Shown here piece after piece: positions 18,001 to 25,180 of a stretch of DNA of 28,817 nucleotides; positions within the stretch are counted from its first letter, which is position 1; each line of letters begins with the position of its first letter. This stretch comes from CAWVWF01 sp963933885 (GTDB taxonomy: Bacteria; Bacteroidota; Bacteroidia; Flavobacteriales_C; GCA-002722245): NCBI GenBank assembly GCA_963933885.1, contig CAWVWF010000019.1, positions 1 through 28,817 on the forward strand, given 5' to 3'. Below the pieces are notes generated by a model. That model ran no database searches. It saw only the letters and a list, made by a program, of their open reading frames with translations, and was not told the origin of the DNA. The position numbers and the translations under genes are program-made.

Positions 18001-18472
18001 TGTACTTGTTTGTATATGTGATATACGGGTCTTCTAAATCAACCCAGTACCCCATTTTTTCTGTAAGTTCATTCCATTTATCAGTGTAACGCATTACAGA
18101 TTCTCTACAGGCTTTATTGTAATCATCAACAGATATTTTTGTTCCAATATCTTCTTTGGTAATACCCATTTCTTTTTCAACTCCTAATTCAACAGGTAGT
18201 CCATGTGTATCCCAACCAGCCTTACGATTGACTCTGTATCCTTTTAAAGTTTTGTATCTACAAAAAATATCTTTGATTGATCGTGCCATTGCATGGTGAA
18301 TACCTGGCATTCCATTAGCGGAAGGTGGCCCTTCAAAAAATACAAATGGCTTATTTTCATCACGAGTAGAGATAGACTTTTCGAAAATGTTATTTTCAGT
18401 CCAAAATGCTTGTATGTTATCACCAACTTCTGGTAAATTCAATCCTTTGTATTCTGTATATTTTTTGCTCAT
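15068..18472 (-). CDS. ileS: Isoleucyl-tRNA synthetase, type 2 (eukaryote-like)
   Basis: A 1134-residue class I synthetase charging tRNA-Ile, with an editing domain that removes Val. The ATG at 18472 is preferred over an upstream ATG at 18511, since the sequence between them is a hairpin leader and the protein proper begins MSKKYTEYKG. The HIGH region reads PSANGMPGIHH (50-60) and the second signature is KMSKR (680-684). These variants, together with the long C-terminal part lacking the usual zinc-finger cysteines, fit the type 2 IleRS group, which is associated with low mupirocin sensitivity. W-W-L-L-K-Q and TTTPWTLPSNTALCV in the editing domain are intact. It is followed by the TraR/DksA-like gene and preceded by siaC. 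Confidence 0.96.
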   Translation of the reverse strand: MSKKYTEYKGLNLPEVGDNIQAFWTENNIFEKSISTRDENKPFVFFEGPPSANGMPGIHHAMARSIKDIFCRYKTLKGYRVNRKAGWDTHGLPVELGVEKEMGITKEDIGTKISVDDYNKACRESVMRYTDKWNELTEKMGYWVDLEDPYITYTNKYMETVWWLLKQLYNKELMYKGYTIQPYSPAAGTGLSSHEVNLPGCYKDVKDTTIVAQFKVISSEFKDKYNIDGDVHFVAWTTTPWTLPSNTALCVGPKIEYSLVHSFNQYTGEPIKVIIGKPLIGKQFSGKYTAVESLDEVIYNEGDKKIPFFVDQTFIGKDLVGIKYEQLIKGCVPYQEAKNAFQVIQGDFVTTEDGTGIVHIAPTFGADDALVAKTAGVPPMLILDENQNAVPLVDLTGRFVKELGGELGGMFVKNEYYSDEERPDKSADVLIAIQLKTENKAFKVEKYEHSYPHCWRTDKPILYYPLDSWFIKATKVKKRMVELNQTINWKPASTGTGRFGNWLENANDWNLSRSRYWGIPIPIWSTEEGDETICIGSVEELKAECEKAIAAGVMTESPLADFTVGDMSKENYEKFDLHKNYVDAITLVSPSGKPMQREADLIDVWFDSGAMPYAQWHYPFENKDKIDDNKAFPADFIAEGVDQTRGWFYTLHAIATMCFDSVAYKNVVSNGLVLDKEGQKMSKRLGNAADPFTTLATYGPDATRWYMMSNSQPWDNLKFDLDGIKEVQRKFFGTLYNTYQFFVLYANLDGFDYSMQEIELSKRPEIDRWIISKLNSLVETVDTDYSDYEPTRAARAIQEFVTEQLSNWYVRLCRRRFWKGEYSEDKISAYQTLYKCLETVAQLSSPIAPFFMDQLFKDLDKVSGRQNVESVHLSDFPVANSSEIDIDLEERMEIAQKISSMILGLRKKNKLKVRQPLQKIMVPILDEKFERQLDAVKELILSETNVKHFEYFKEDSGVLVKKVKANFKLLGKKFGKQMKAVAGAIAQFDQADIASIEKNGKISLDIDGGAEVLLEEVEITTQDIPGLLVANEGKYTVALDITLTEELKEEGIARELVNRIQNLRKEKEFDLTDNIVLTIKKTAKINKAVENHKNYICSETLATELLLVEEIEGEDKLEIEVEENVSTLIAISRN

Positions 18473-18490
18473 ACTAATCTTATAAAAAAA

Positions 18491-18516
18491 TCCCTCTAAG
18501 AGGGAGTGCAAAAATA
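18491..18516 (-). promoter_or_regulatory. ileS promoter box and 5'-terminal hairpin
   Basis: On the minus strand TATTTTTG (18509-18516) matches TAnnTTTG. Just downstream TCCCTC-TTA-GAGGGA forms a 6-bp hairpin, followed by seven Ts and then the ileS ATG at 18472. Transcription from the box would begin at or just before the hairpin, so the mRNA would start with it. The hairpin plus T run also has the form of an intrinsic terminator. Confidence 0.5.
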
Positions 18517-18533
18517 AGAAATTATAAGGAGTT

Positions 18534-18561
18534 TTTTGTGCTTAGGATTAAAAGCACAAAA
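18534..18561. repeat. 10-bp perfect inverted repeat downstream of siaC
   Basis: Arms TTTTGTGCTT and AAGCACAAAA (18534-18543 with 18552-18561) flank an 8-base loop. No T tract follows the stem on either strand, so it is not a standard terminator. It sits between the end of siaC and the ileS promoter box and could stabilise the siaC mRNA end or serve as a binding site. Confidence 0.5.
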
Positions 18562-18641
18562 CAATATGAAGCCAAGATGATTTTTGAGGTGTTGAATTTA
18601 AGATGTAATTGTAGTTGGTGTTGTGTTTTAGTTAGTGTTTG

Positions 18642-19037
18642 TTAGTCTTGTAACGCAATGTATTTAAAATTTAAGTCAAGAAATTTTTCATACTCTTCAC
18701 CACATTCTAATAGGTCTTCATCCAAAATGTCGTAGAACCAATACATGGTAACTTCAATATTACTTGCCTCAATTTTCTTGAAACGCTTAAACATCTGAAA
18801 AATAAACTTAGCCGAAGATGAATTGTAATATTCTAGTTTAAAATGAAAATCTAGTTTTTTTGAAGTGCTATTCGATTTTACTTCATCTATAAATTGATCG
18901 AGCCAACGCATGATAGGTTCAAAATATGTAAGAACATTTTCTGGACGACATTCACCTTCCATTGAAAATACCATTTCATCAATATCAAACGATAATTCTG
19001 GTGTTGTATCCTTTTTTGAAATTTTTAACGAATCCAT
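18642..19037 (-). CDS. siaC: SiaC family regulatory phosphoprotein (DUF1987)
   Basis: A 131-residue cytosolic protein of the SiaC/DUF1987 family. In Pseudomonas, SiaC is switched by phosphorylation between partners and activates a diguanylate cyclase when unphosphorylated. Landmarks are GECRPENVLTYFEPIMRWL (28-46), FKLEYYNSSSAK (66-77) and WFYDILDEDLLECGEEYE at about 99-116. The phosphoacceptor Thr of the Pseudomonas protein (Thr68) aligns with S73 in YNSSS, a Thr-to-Ser change that keeps the hydroxyl. It starts 3 bp after the siaB stop, so the pair is translationally coupled. No SiaA phosphatase or GGDEF protein is in the window, so the output partner is unknown. Confidence 0.88.
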   Translation of the reverse strand: MDSLKISKKDTTPELSFDIDEMVFSMEGECRPENVLTYFEPIMRWLDQFIDEVKSNSTSKKLDFHFKLEYYNSSSAKFIFQMFKRFKKIEASNIEVTMYWFYDILDEDLLECGEEYEKFLDLNFKYIALQD

Positions 19038-19040
19038 ATA

Positions 19041-19583
19041 TTACTCTTGATGATCAATTTGTACTTTTAATGTAAAGAAGGAGAATTCAGAATCTATTTT
19101 ATCAAATGTAAAATTAAATGGATGTCCACTTTTCATTGCCATGTCAATAATTCCCAAACCAGCACCTCCTCTTTCACTTATGCCAGTATCACTCATTAAT
19201 ATTTCATTATACCAATTTCTTAAACCAGCCTTATCTAAGGAGTTTGCTTTTTCTAATTTTTGTTGAAGTTGATTTTTAGTTTCTTCGTCAACTCTGTTTC
19301 CTGTAGCTAAATAGTAACTATCGTCATTCTTACCAAAAAGGAAAATTGCAGGAAATTCAGTATCATCACTTTGAAGAGAATGTTTTGTTAGGTTTTCTAA
19401 GCATTCAATCATGATGTTATATATCTTCTTCATCACTGCTCTTCCTCCTATATTATTTTTTGCCATTAACAATAACATAGTAATCAAGTCTGGATTAAAT
19501 TGACCAGAGAATGATAACTTAACAGAACTCTCTTCCATTAACTGATGTGTGTCGTACGCTAATTGGGAACTTACTTTATCCAT
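19041..19583 (-). CDS. siaB: SiaB family protein kinase (DUF6272, GHKL fold)
   Basis: A 180-residue soluble kinase expected to phosphorylate SiaC, encoded immediately downstream. The ATP-binding fold is the GHKL type of anti-sigma-factor kinases: the N-box helix IECLENLTKHS (59-69) with N64, and the glycine box ERGGAGLGIIDMA (137-149). No membrane or sensor domain is present. It forms a two-gene operon with siaC (3-bp gap) and is divergent from citrate synthase over a 172-bp gap. In the Pseudomonas SiaABCD system the kinase is opposed by the PP2C-like phosphatase SiaA, which is not encoded here. Confidence 0.88.
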   Translation of the reverse strand: MDKVSSQLAYDTHQLMEESSVKLSFSGQFNPDLITMLLLMAKNNIGGRAVMKKIYNIMIECLENLTKHSLQSDDTEFPAIFLFGKNDDSYYLATGNRVDEETKNQLQQKLEKANSLDKAGLRNWYNEILMSDTGISERGGAGLGIIDMAMKSGHPFNFTFDKIDSEFSFFTLKVQIDHQE

Positions 19584-19710
19584 ACAATTTGTCTAATGCG
19601 ATTTTTTCTACGAAAATAATTTACAAAAGTTATTTAACAATAGAAAGTTATCCGAAGTAATTAACAAAAATATTTTCCCCTCAATATTTAGAACCTCCGC
19701 TTTTCTTTAT

Positions 19711-19718
19711 TATCTTTA
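19711..19718 (+). promoter_or_regulatory. Candidate -7 box of gltA (TATCTTTA)
   Basis: TATCTTTA differs from TAnnTTTG in the last base and lies 37 bp before the gltA ATG. No TTG is seen at -33, so the call is weak. Confidence 0.3.
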
Positions 19719-19755
19719 GGTCCCATTTAAAAATAACCCATAAAATCACACATCG

Positions 19756-21042
19756 ATGGAAGAATTTGCAGAGTTAATACTTGACGGTAAATCAGTAAAA
19801 TTACCAGTTATTACAGGATCAGAAGATGAAAAGGCTATTGATATAAGTAAGTTACGTGCTCAAACGGGTTATGTAACATTAGACTCTGGGTTTAAGAACA
19901 CAGGATCTACTACTAGTTCAATTACTTACCTTGATGGTGAAAATGGAATTTTAAGATATAGAGGTTATACAATCGAAGAATTAGCTGATAAAGCATCTTT
20001 CTTAGAAGTATCTCACTTATTAATTAATGGTGAATTACCAACAGCTACTGAATTAGCAGAATTCGAACAAAATATTACGAATCATACTTTGATTCATGAA
20101 GATATGAAACGTTTTTACGAAGCGTATCCTTCAAAAGCACACCCAATGGGAATCGTTGCTTCTTTGCTTTGTTCTCTTTCTACATTCTACCCAGATTCTC
20201 AGAATCCAAATAGAACTGAAGAAGAAATTGAATTAACAATATTTAGATTGTTAGCTAAGTTACCAACTATTGCAGCTTGGGCTTACAAGAACTTCGTTGG
20301 ACATCCAATTGTTTATCCAAGAAATGAATTAAACTACGAAGAGAACTTCTTGAATATGATGTTTGGTTTACCGACTCAGGATACAGTAATTGATCCGGTT
20401 GTAGTATCTGCATTAAACAAGTTATTAATTTTACATGCTGATCATGAGCAAAACTGTTCTACTGCTACAGTAAGAGTGGTTGGTTCTTCACATGCTAACT
20501 TATATTCTTCTATCTCTGCTGGTGTTATTGCATTATGGGGTCCACTTCATGGTGGTGCTAATCAAGCAGTAATCGAAATGTTAGAAGCAATTCACAAAGA
20601 TGGTTCTCCATTGGAAGATTGGATTAACAAAGCAAAAGATAAAAATGATCCTTTCCGTTTAATGGGATTCGGACACAGAGTTTACAAAAACTTCGATCCA
20701 CGTGCTAAGATTATCAAAAAGGCTGCAGATGATGTATTATCTAAATTAAACATCAATGATCCTTTAATCGCTATCGCTAAAGAACTTGAACAAGTTGCTT
20801 TAAACGATGAGTACTTCAAGGCAAGAAACTTATATCCAAATGTTGATTTCTATTCTGGAATCATCTATAAAGCTTTAGGAATACCTACCGAAATGTTTAC
20901 AGTTATGTTTGCATTAGGAAGACTTCCAGGTTGGATAGCACAATGGAAAGAAATGATTGAGCATAAAGATCCAATCGGTCGTCCACGTCAGATTTACACT
21001 GGGGAAACTGAAAGAGCTTATGTTCCAGTTGAAAAAAGATAG
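19756..21042 (+). CDS. gltA: Citrate synthase
   Basis: A 428-residue type II citrate synthase joining oxaloacetate and acetyl-CoA to start the TCA cycle; cytosolic. Catalytic and substrate-binding regions are visible: LHADHEQNCSTATVR (about 231-245), the GPLHGGANQAV block holding the first catalytic His (about 262-272), MGFGHRVYKNFDPRA (309-323) with the second His and Arg, and the Asp in NVDFYSGI (about 363-370). The length and the N-terminal extension are those of the Gram-negative hexameric type. It is monocistronic between a divergent siaB and a strong terminator. Confidence 0.97.
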   Translation: MEEFAELILDGKSVKLPVITGSEDEKAIDISKLRAQTGYVTLDSGFKNTGSTTSSITYLDGENGILRYRGYTIEELADKASFLEVSHLLINGELPTATELAEFEQNITNHTLIHEDMKRFYEAYPSKAHPMGIVASLLCSLSTFYPDSQNPNRTEEEIELTIFRLLAKLPTIAAWAYKNFVGHPIVYPRNELNYEENFLNMMFGLPTQDTVIDPVVVSALNKLLILHADHEQNCSTATVRVVGSSHANLYSSISAGVIALWGPLHGGANQAVIEMLEAIHKDGSPLEDWINKAKDKNDPFRLMGFGHRVYKNFDPRAKIIKKAADDVLSKLNINDPLIAIAKELEQVALNDEYFKARNLYPNVDFYSGIIYKALGIPTEMFTVMFALGRLPGWIAQWKEMIEHKDPIGRPRQIYTGETERAYVPVEKR

Positions 21043-21063
21043 TATTTAAAACTATATATGTTG

Positions 21064-21096
21064 AAAGCCACTTCGTTTAAACGAAGTGGCTTTTTT
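21064..21096 (+). terminator. Intrinsic terminator after gltA
   Basis: A perfect 13-bp stem AAAGCCACTTCGT / ACGAAGTGGCTTT (21064-21076 with 21081-21093) with a TTAA loop runs into six Ts. It begins 22 bp after the stop codon. Confidence 0.95.
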
Positions 21097-21147
21097 CGTT
21101 ATACAGATTTCTATTAAGGTTGATAGGAAAATTCAATCAATTTAATT

Positions 21148-21178
21148 GTTACTACCACTTTGCTTTCTTAGTTTTACA
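21148..21178 (+). promoter_or_regulatory. Candidate promoter of the nfu gene
   Basis: A TTG near 21148 followed about 20 bp later by TAGTTTTA (one base from TAnnTTTG) gives the expected Bacteroidota -33/-7 layout, roughly 16-20 bp before the ATG at 21194. Positions are approximate to a base or two. Confidence 0.35.
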
Positions 21179-21193
21179 TCAAATTATATTCTT

Positions 21194-21814
21194 ATGGCTG
21201 CTCGTACTGTTCCCGTTACTGTTTATGCTGAAATGACACCTAATCCAGATGTTATGAAGTTTGTTGCAAATAAAGTTTTAAATCCAGGAGCACCTTTGGA
21301 TTATTCTTCAAGCGATGATGCATCAGGTTGTCCATTAGCTGAAGCGATTTTAAACTTCCCTTTTGTAGAGAATGTTTTCGTTTCGAGTAATTACGTTTCA
21401 GTAATGAAGAACGATAAGATAGAATGGGATATGGTAGTTATTGAAACGCGCCAGTTTATTTCAGATCATATCGGTCAAGGTAAAGAGATTATTAAGAAAG
21501 AGGCATTACAGCCACACGCAATAAAAGAAGAGCAGCTTGAAACAAAAACTGGTGATACAGTTAGATTTAACGTTTCAACTACTGAACTTGATGAACAAAT
21601 TATCGATGCGTTAAACGAATATATTCGTCCGGCTGTTGAAAGCGATGGTGGTTCGATTGACTTTGTAGAATTTAAGGAAGGAGTTGTGAAGGTTGCTCTA
21701 AGAGGAGCGTGTTCAGGGTGTCCATCCTCTACAGTTACTTTAAAACAAGGAATCGAAGGTTTACTTTGTAGAATGTTTCCTGATGTAAAAGAAGTCGTGT
21801 CAGTTGCTTTATAA
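21194..21814 (+). CDS. nfu: Nfu-type iron-sulfur cluster scaffold/carrier
   Basis: A 206-residue cytosolic protein that carries Fe-S clusters to target enzymes. The N-terminal Nfu_N domain (about 5-90) begins with YAEMTPNPDVMKFVAN and the C-terminal NifU domain (about 135-206) has the cluster-binding ALRGACSGCPSSTVTL with its CxxC. The translation start is the ATG at 21194; an in-frame TTG 16 codons upstream would add a hydrophobic stretch foreign to the family and overlaps a likely promoter. It stands alone between the gltA terminator and the metalloprotease gene. No suf or isc genes are nearby. Confidence 0.93.
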   Translation: MAARTVPVTVYAEMTPNPDVMKFVANKVLNPGAPLDYSSSDDASGCPLAEAILNFPFVENVFVSSNYVSVMKNDKIEWDMVVIETRQFISDHIGQGKEIIKKEALQPHAIKEEQLETKTGDTVRFNVSTTELDEQIIDALNEYIRPAVESDGGSIDFVEFKEGVVKVALRGACSGCPSSTVTLKQGIEGLLCRMFPDVKEVVSVAL

Positions 21815-21867
21815 GTAATATTTAGCATTTCGTAGAAAGTTAGTTTTTGAGTTTTTTCATTTATCAG

Positions 21868-21893
21868 ATTATACATATATTTATATGTATAAT
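21868..21893. repeat. Perfect 12-bp inverted repeat before the metalloprotease gene
   Basis: ATTATACATATA and its exact reverse complement TATATGTATAAT are separated by two Ts (21868-21879 and 21882-21893). The repeat ends 28 bp upstream of the ATG at 21922, a position fit for an operator or an mRNA leader hairpin. A TATATTTA -7-like sequence lies within it. Confidence 0.75.
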
Positions 21894-21921
21894 TCATGGC
21901 AAAACCCTAACCTAACTTATC

Positions 21922-24327
21922 ATGACAAATCGATTTTATTTTTTTTTAGCAGGAATCCTTTTATTAAATATTTCAATAAGTGCACAAGTCTGTGATACAG
22001 ATGCACCATCTCCTGAGGCTCAAAAAGAGTATTTTCTCAATTTACCAAAAGTAAAAAACACAAAGTTCTCTTCTGTTGATATGGTTTTAGCACCGTTAAC
22101 AGTTCATATTATAAGAGATGCAAGTGGAAATGGAGGAATAACACTTGAAGAATTAAATACTGCTTTAGATCGATTAAACGAACAGTATATTCCTGCTGGA
22201 ATTAGATTTTATACTTGCGGGATTAACTACATCGATAATGATAATCTTAACGAGTTTGAGAAAGATGATGATAGAAATGAAGCAGCAACCTATCTGGTAG
22301 CAAATACCTTTAATTTATTTATTGCCGATACATATACAAGTGGGGGAAGCTCTAGTTGTGGTTTTGCATATTACCCCAATACGTCAAGTTGGGATATGTC
22401 TGTTTTAAAAACTTCTTGTGTTGTTGATGGTACTACTTTAGAACATGAATTAGGTCACGCATTCAATTTGCGACATACGCATCAAGGGAACGGAAGTGAA
22501 TTAGTTGCTCGACCAGGTTCTGGAAATTCATACAACTGTGATACTGATGGAGATGGTTTTTGTGATACTCCAGCTGATCCAAATGTAACGGGTTGGCCTA
22601 TAGATGGATTAACTTGTGAGGTCACAAATAGTTTAAATGAAACAGATGCTAATGGAGCATTGTTTACTCCTGATAGTAAAAACATCATGTCTTATTCACC
22701 ATATAAATATTGTAGATCTCTTTTTACGGCTGAACAATACGCAATGATGAATTATACAATTAAGACTCATGCTGATTGGACAAAAATGACATGTGCCTCA
22801 GCATTATATGTAGATTTTGATTTGTCAGATATTGTTGCAGTTCAAGGACAGTCAGTTACTTTGGATAATCAATCTACTGGTGAAGGAATAACTTATGCTT
22901 GGACAATTGCAGGAGCTGATATTGCTAATTCTTCTAACAGAGACCCTGTTGTTGTGTTTTCAGCAGCTGGAAATTATGATGTGACATTATTAGCAACAAA
23001 CGCTTCCGGTTTTGAATCAGTTACTAAAACAATTAAAGTTATTGCTTTAAAATCGATTCCTTTTAATGAAGACTTTGCTTCAGGAGCTTCTTCTTTAGAT
23101 GAGTATGGAACAGAAATAATGTCAGAATCAACTTTAGGAGTTGACGCACCGTCTGGAAAAACGGATAATGGATTATATTTAATTGGAGCAAACAGTAGTA
23201 GCCCACCTTATTATATTAGAGCTCAAAGTGGGGAGAAGCCATTTTTATCAAATCCTCGCTTTAATTCTAAATTTGTTATTGCCGGTTTAGATGCGAGTAC
23301 GTTTACTGATTTGTCTTTAACTTTTGATTCAAAGCAACTTTATAAGTACAATCCTTCTTATGGGAACTTCAGAGTATTAGTAAATGGAGAATCTATTTCA
23401 TCAACTTATACTGTTGAATCAGATGGAGAAGAAATTTGGAATGAATACACGTTTGATTTATCAGCTTATGATAGAACTATATTTAGTGTTACACTAGAAG
23501 CAAATACTAAATATGATGCGACAGGGATAAATTTCGATAATATCAATATTTCAGGTGTTGAGGATACGATTAGTTTTACTGCTGATGTTCTTTCATTAGC
23601 AACTTGTGAAGAAGTAGTATTTACAGGAATAGGAAATGCTCCAGTTACAAATTACAGTTGGGATTTCGGTGATAATGCAGTTCCCGCCTCAGCAGTAGGA
23701 TTAGGGCCACATACTGTTACTTACAAAGTGATAGGGAATAAAACGATAACCCTAGATGGAGATCAAGGTAGCTTTTCGAAAACTAAAACAGATTATATTT
23801 CTATTACTACAGGAGTAGATCATGAGCCAGCTTTGGATATCTCAATAAATGATGGTTTACCAATCTGTAGTGGGACAGCATTAGAATTCACAGCAGCAAG
23901 CGAAAATATAGGAACAGCTTCAATTGAGTGGTTTGTAGATAATGTTAAAGAATTTACAGGAAACCCATTTACACTTTCAAACATCACTGCAGAGGTAAAG
24001 GTAGTTGCAAAAGTGACATCAAATGATATCTGTGCCGTTAATCAATCGGAAGTTGTTTCAAATGAAATAACTGTTGATGTTGATCTTTGTACAGGTGTTG
24101 ATGATTTGAACTCTGACTTCTTAATCTATCCAAATCCAACATCAGGAATTGTATTTATAGCTGCTGGTAATATTGAGTCTATATCAGTTAACAACGTATT
24201 AGGAAGTATTGTGCTAACACAAGGAAAGTCTGATAATATAGATTTAAGTACCTTCCCAAAAGGTGTTTATACGATCAGTGTGAATACAGGTAACGGTGTG
24301 CTAGTAAAGCAAATTATTAAGAAGTAA
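21922..24327 (+). CDS. Secreted M43-family zinc metalloprotease with PKD domain and T9SS sorting tail
   Basis: An 801-residue extracellular protease. Signal peptide 1-21 (ISISA). The pappalysin/M43 catalytic domain spans about 55-290: zinc motif HELGHAFNLRH (H175, E176, H179, H185) and Met-turn NIMSYSP (M256), with many cysteines likely in disulfides. About 295-375 is a PKD-like beta-sandwich. A middle region (about 380-550) resembles a lectin/cleaved-adhesin jelly roll (NEDFASG, FDNINISG), and another PKD-like segment follows at about 555-640. The last 70 residues (from NSDFLIYPNPTSGIVFI to VKQIIKK) are a type A T9SS C-terminal sorting domain, so it is exported by the type IX system. It ends 3 bp from the convergent AraC-type gene, with no terminator between them. 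Confidence 0.92.
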   Translation: MTNRFYFFLAGILLLNISISAQVCDTDAPSPEAQKEYFLNLPKVKNTKFSSVDMVLAPLTVHIIRDASGNGGITLEELNTALDRLNEQYIPAGIRFYTCGINYIDNDNLNEFEKDDDRNEAATYLVANTFNLFIADTYTSGGSSSCGFAYYPNTSSWDMSVLKTSCVVDGTTLEHELGHAFNLRHTHQGNGSELVARPGSGNSYNCDTDGDGFCDTPADPNVTGWPIDGLTCEVTNSLNETDANGALFTPDSKNIMSYSPYKYCRSLFTAEQYAMMNYTIKTHADWTKMTCASALYVDFDLSDIVAVQGQSVTLDNQSTGEGITYAWTIAGADIANSSNRDPVVVFSAAGNYDVTLLATNASGFESVTKTIKVIALKSIPFNEDFASGASSLDEYGTEIMSESTLGVDAPSGKTDNGLYLIGANSSSPPYYIRAQSGEKPFLSNPRFNSKFVIAGLDASTFTDLSLTFDSKQLYKYNPSYGNFRVLVNGESISSTYTVESDGEEIWNEYTFDLSAYDRTIFSVTLEANTKYDATGINFDNINISGVEDTISFTADVLSLATCEEVVFTGIGNAPVTNYSWDFGDNAVPASAVGLGPHTVTYKVIGNKTITLDGDQGSFSKTKTDYISITTGVDHEPALDISINDGLPICSGTALEFTAASENIGTASIEWFVDNVKEFTGNPFTLSNITAEVKVVAKVTSNDICAVNQSEVVSNEITVDVDLCTGVDDLNSDFLIYPNPTSGIVFIAAGNIESISVNNVLGSIVLTQGKSDNIDLSTFPKGVYTISVNTGNGVLVKQIIKK

Positions 24328-24330
24328 AGT

Positions 24331-25122
24331 CTATTCAACTTCTATAAGATTAACAGCGAGAATCTGTTTGTTTTTATATTCTGTAGGTGTAAAGGACGTT
24401 ATCTTCTTAAAGTCTTTAATGAGGTGAGATTGATCAAAATAGTTGGCTTCATGTGCTAATGAAGTTAAATTGTCTTCACCTGATTTCAGTAATCCTATAA
24501 AATAATGAAGCTTTACAATTTGAATAAAACCTTTCGGTGTAAGACCAATTTTATCAAGAAATAGTCTTTGCAGTTTACGTTCATGTAATTGAGAATAAGC
24601 TACTAATTCTTTAACTGAGATATCACCTTTCTTTTCAATAATTACTCTAACCAGTAGAGGCATATCTGTATTGTTGTCAGTATCCGATTTTAAAAACTGA
24701 TTCAACAGAAATTCTTCAGTTACCGAAATGATATCTTCGATTTCACTTAATCCGGTAAGATGCTCATGTAGATTCAATACTTGTTTTCCGAAAATTAAAT
24801 CTGCTTCTAAAACTTCATTTTGGAGTTCCTTTCCAGGTATGTTTGTTAATTGATGTAAACCAAAAGGTTGAAACACAACAATAAGTACTTTTACCTTTCC
24901 TTCGATTAAAATATCAATCGTATCAGTTAATTGTCCAAAGACATATGAATAAGGAAGTATTGAATTATTAGCATCTCTAAACTTATTGTTGTTTAAAGTG
25001 AATACCAAACCTGTATTTCCATTTGGAAACAGTCTATACTTTTTTTCTTGCACCGCTAACAAGTCAATATAAATGAAATGCTTTACAAAAAGAGAAAGAT
25101 GTGGAGGTGCTGGTATTTGCAT
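24331..25122 (-). CDS. AraC-family transcriptional regulator (DUF6597-type sensor half)
   Basis: A 263-residue regulator. The N-terminal half (about 1-145) starts PAPPHLSLFVKHF and has the RLFPNGNTGLVF strand of the DUF6597 group, a cupin-like ligand domain. The C-terminal half (about 155-252) is a double helix-turn-helix of the AraC type: ISVKELVAYSQLHERKLQRLF, then GLTPKGFIQIVKL, and the second helix pair with ANYFDQSHLIKDFKK and SFTPTEYK. It is 58 bp downstream of the nitrilase gene on the same strand and may be co-transcribed with it, so it could control that gene. No inducer can be inferred. Confidence 0.9.
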   Translation of the reverse strand: MQIPAPPHLSLFVKHFIYIDLLAVQEKKYRLFPNGNTGLVFTLNNNKFRDANNSILPYSYVFGQLTDTIDILIEGKVKVLIVVFQPFGLHQLTNIPGKELQNEVLEADLIFGKQVLNLHEHLTGLSEIEDIISVTEEFLLNQFLKSDTDNNTDMPLLVRVIIEKKGDISVKELVAYSQLHERKLQRLFLDKIGLTPKGFIQIVKLHYFIGLLKSGEDNLTSLAHEANYFDQSHLIKDFKKITSFTPTEYKNKQILAVNLIEVE

Positions 25123-25180
25123 TCTTATTTATCTGAATGAACGAAACTAATTAATTACCAGCATTTTTCCAATTCTAGCA

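Noticed and set aside
18473..18641. T-box or other tRNA-sensing riboswitch ahead of ileS
   Set aside because: The leader from the likely promoter is under 45 bp, with no specifier loop or T-box core sequence, and T-boxes are not expected in this phylum.
25123..25180. Third copy of the ECF-type promoter motif ahead of the AraC or nitrilase genes
   Set aside because: No TGTCC/TGTCAT pair at the required spacing is found in either gap (25123-25180 or 26123-26191).
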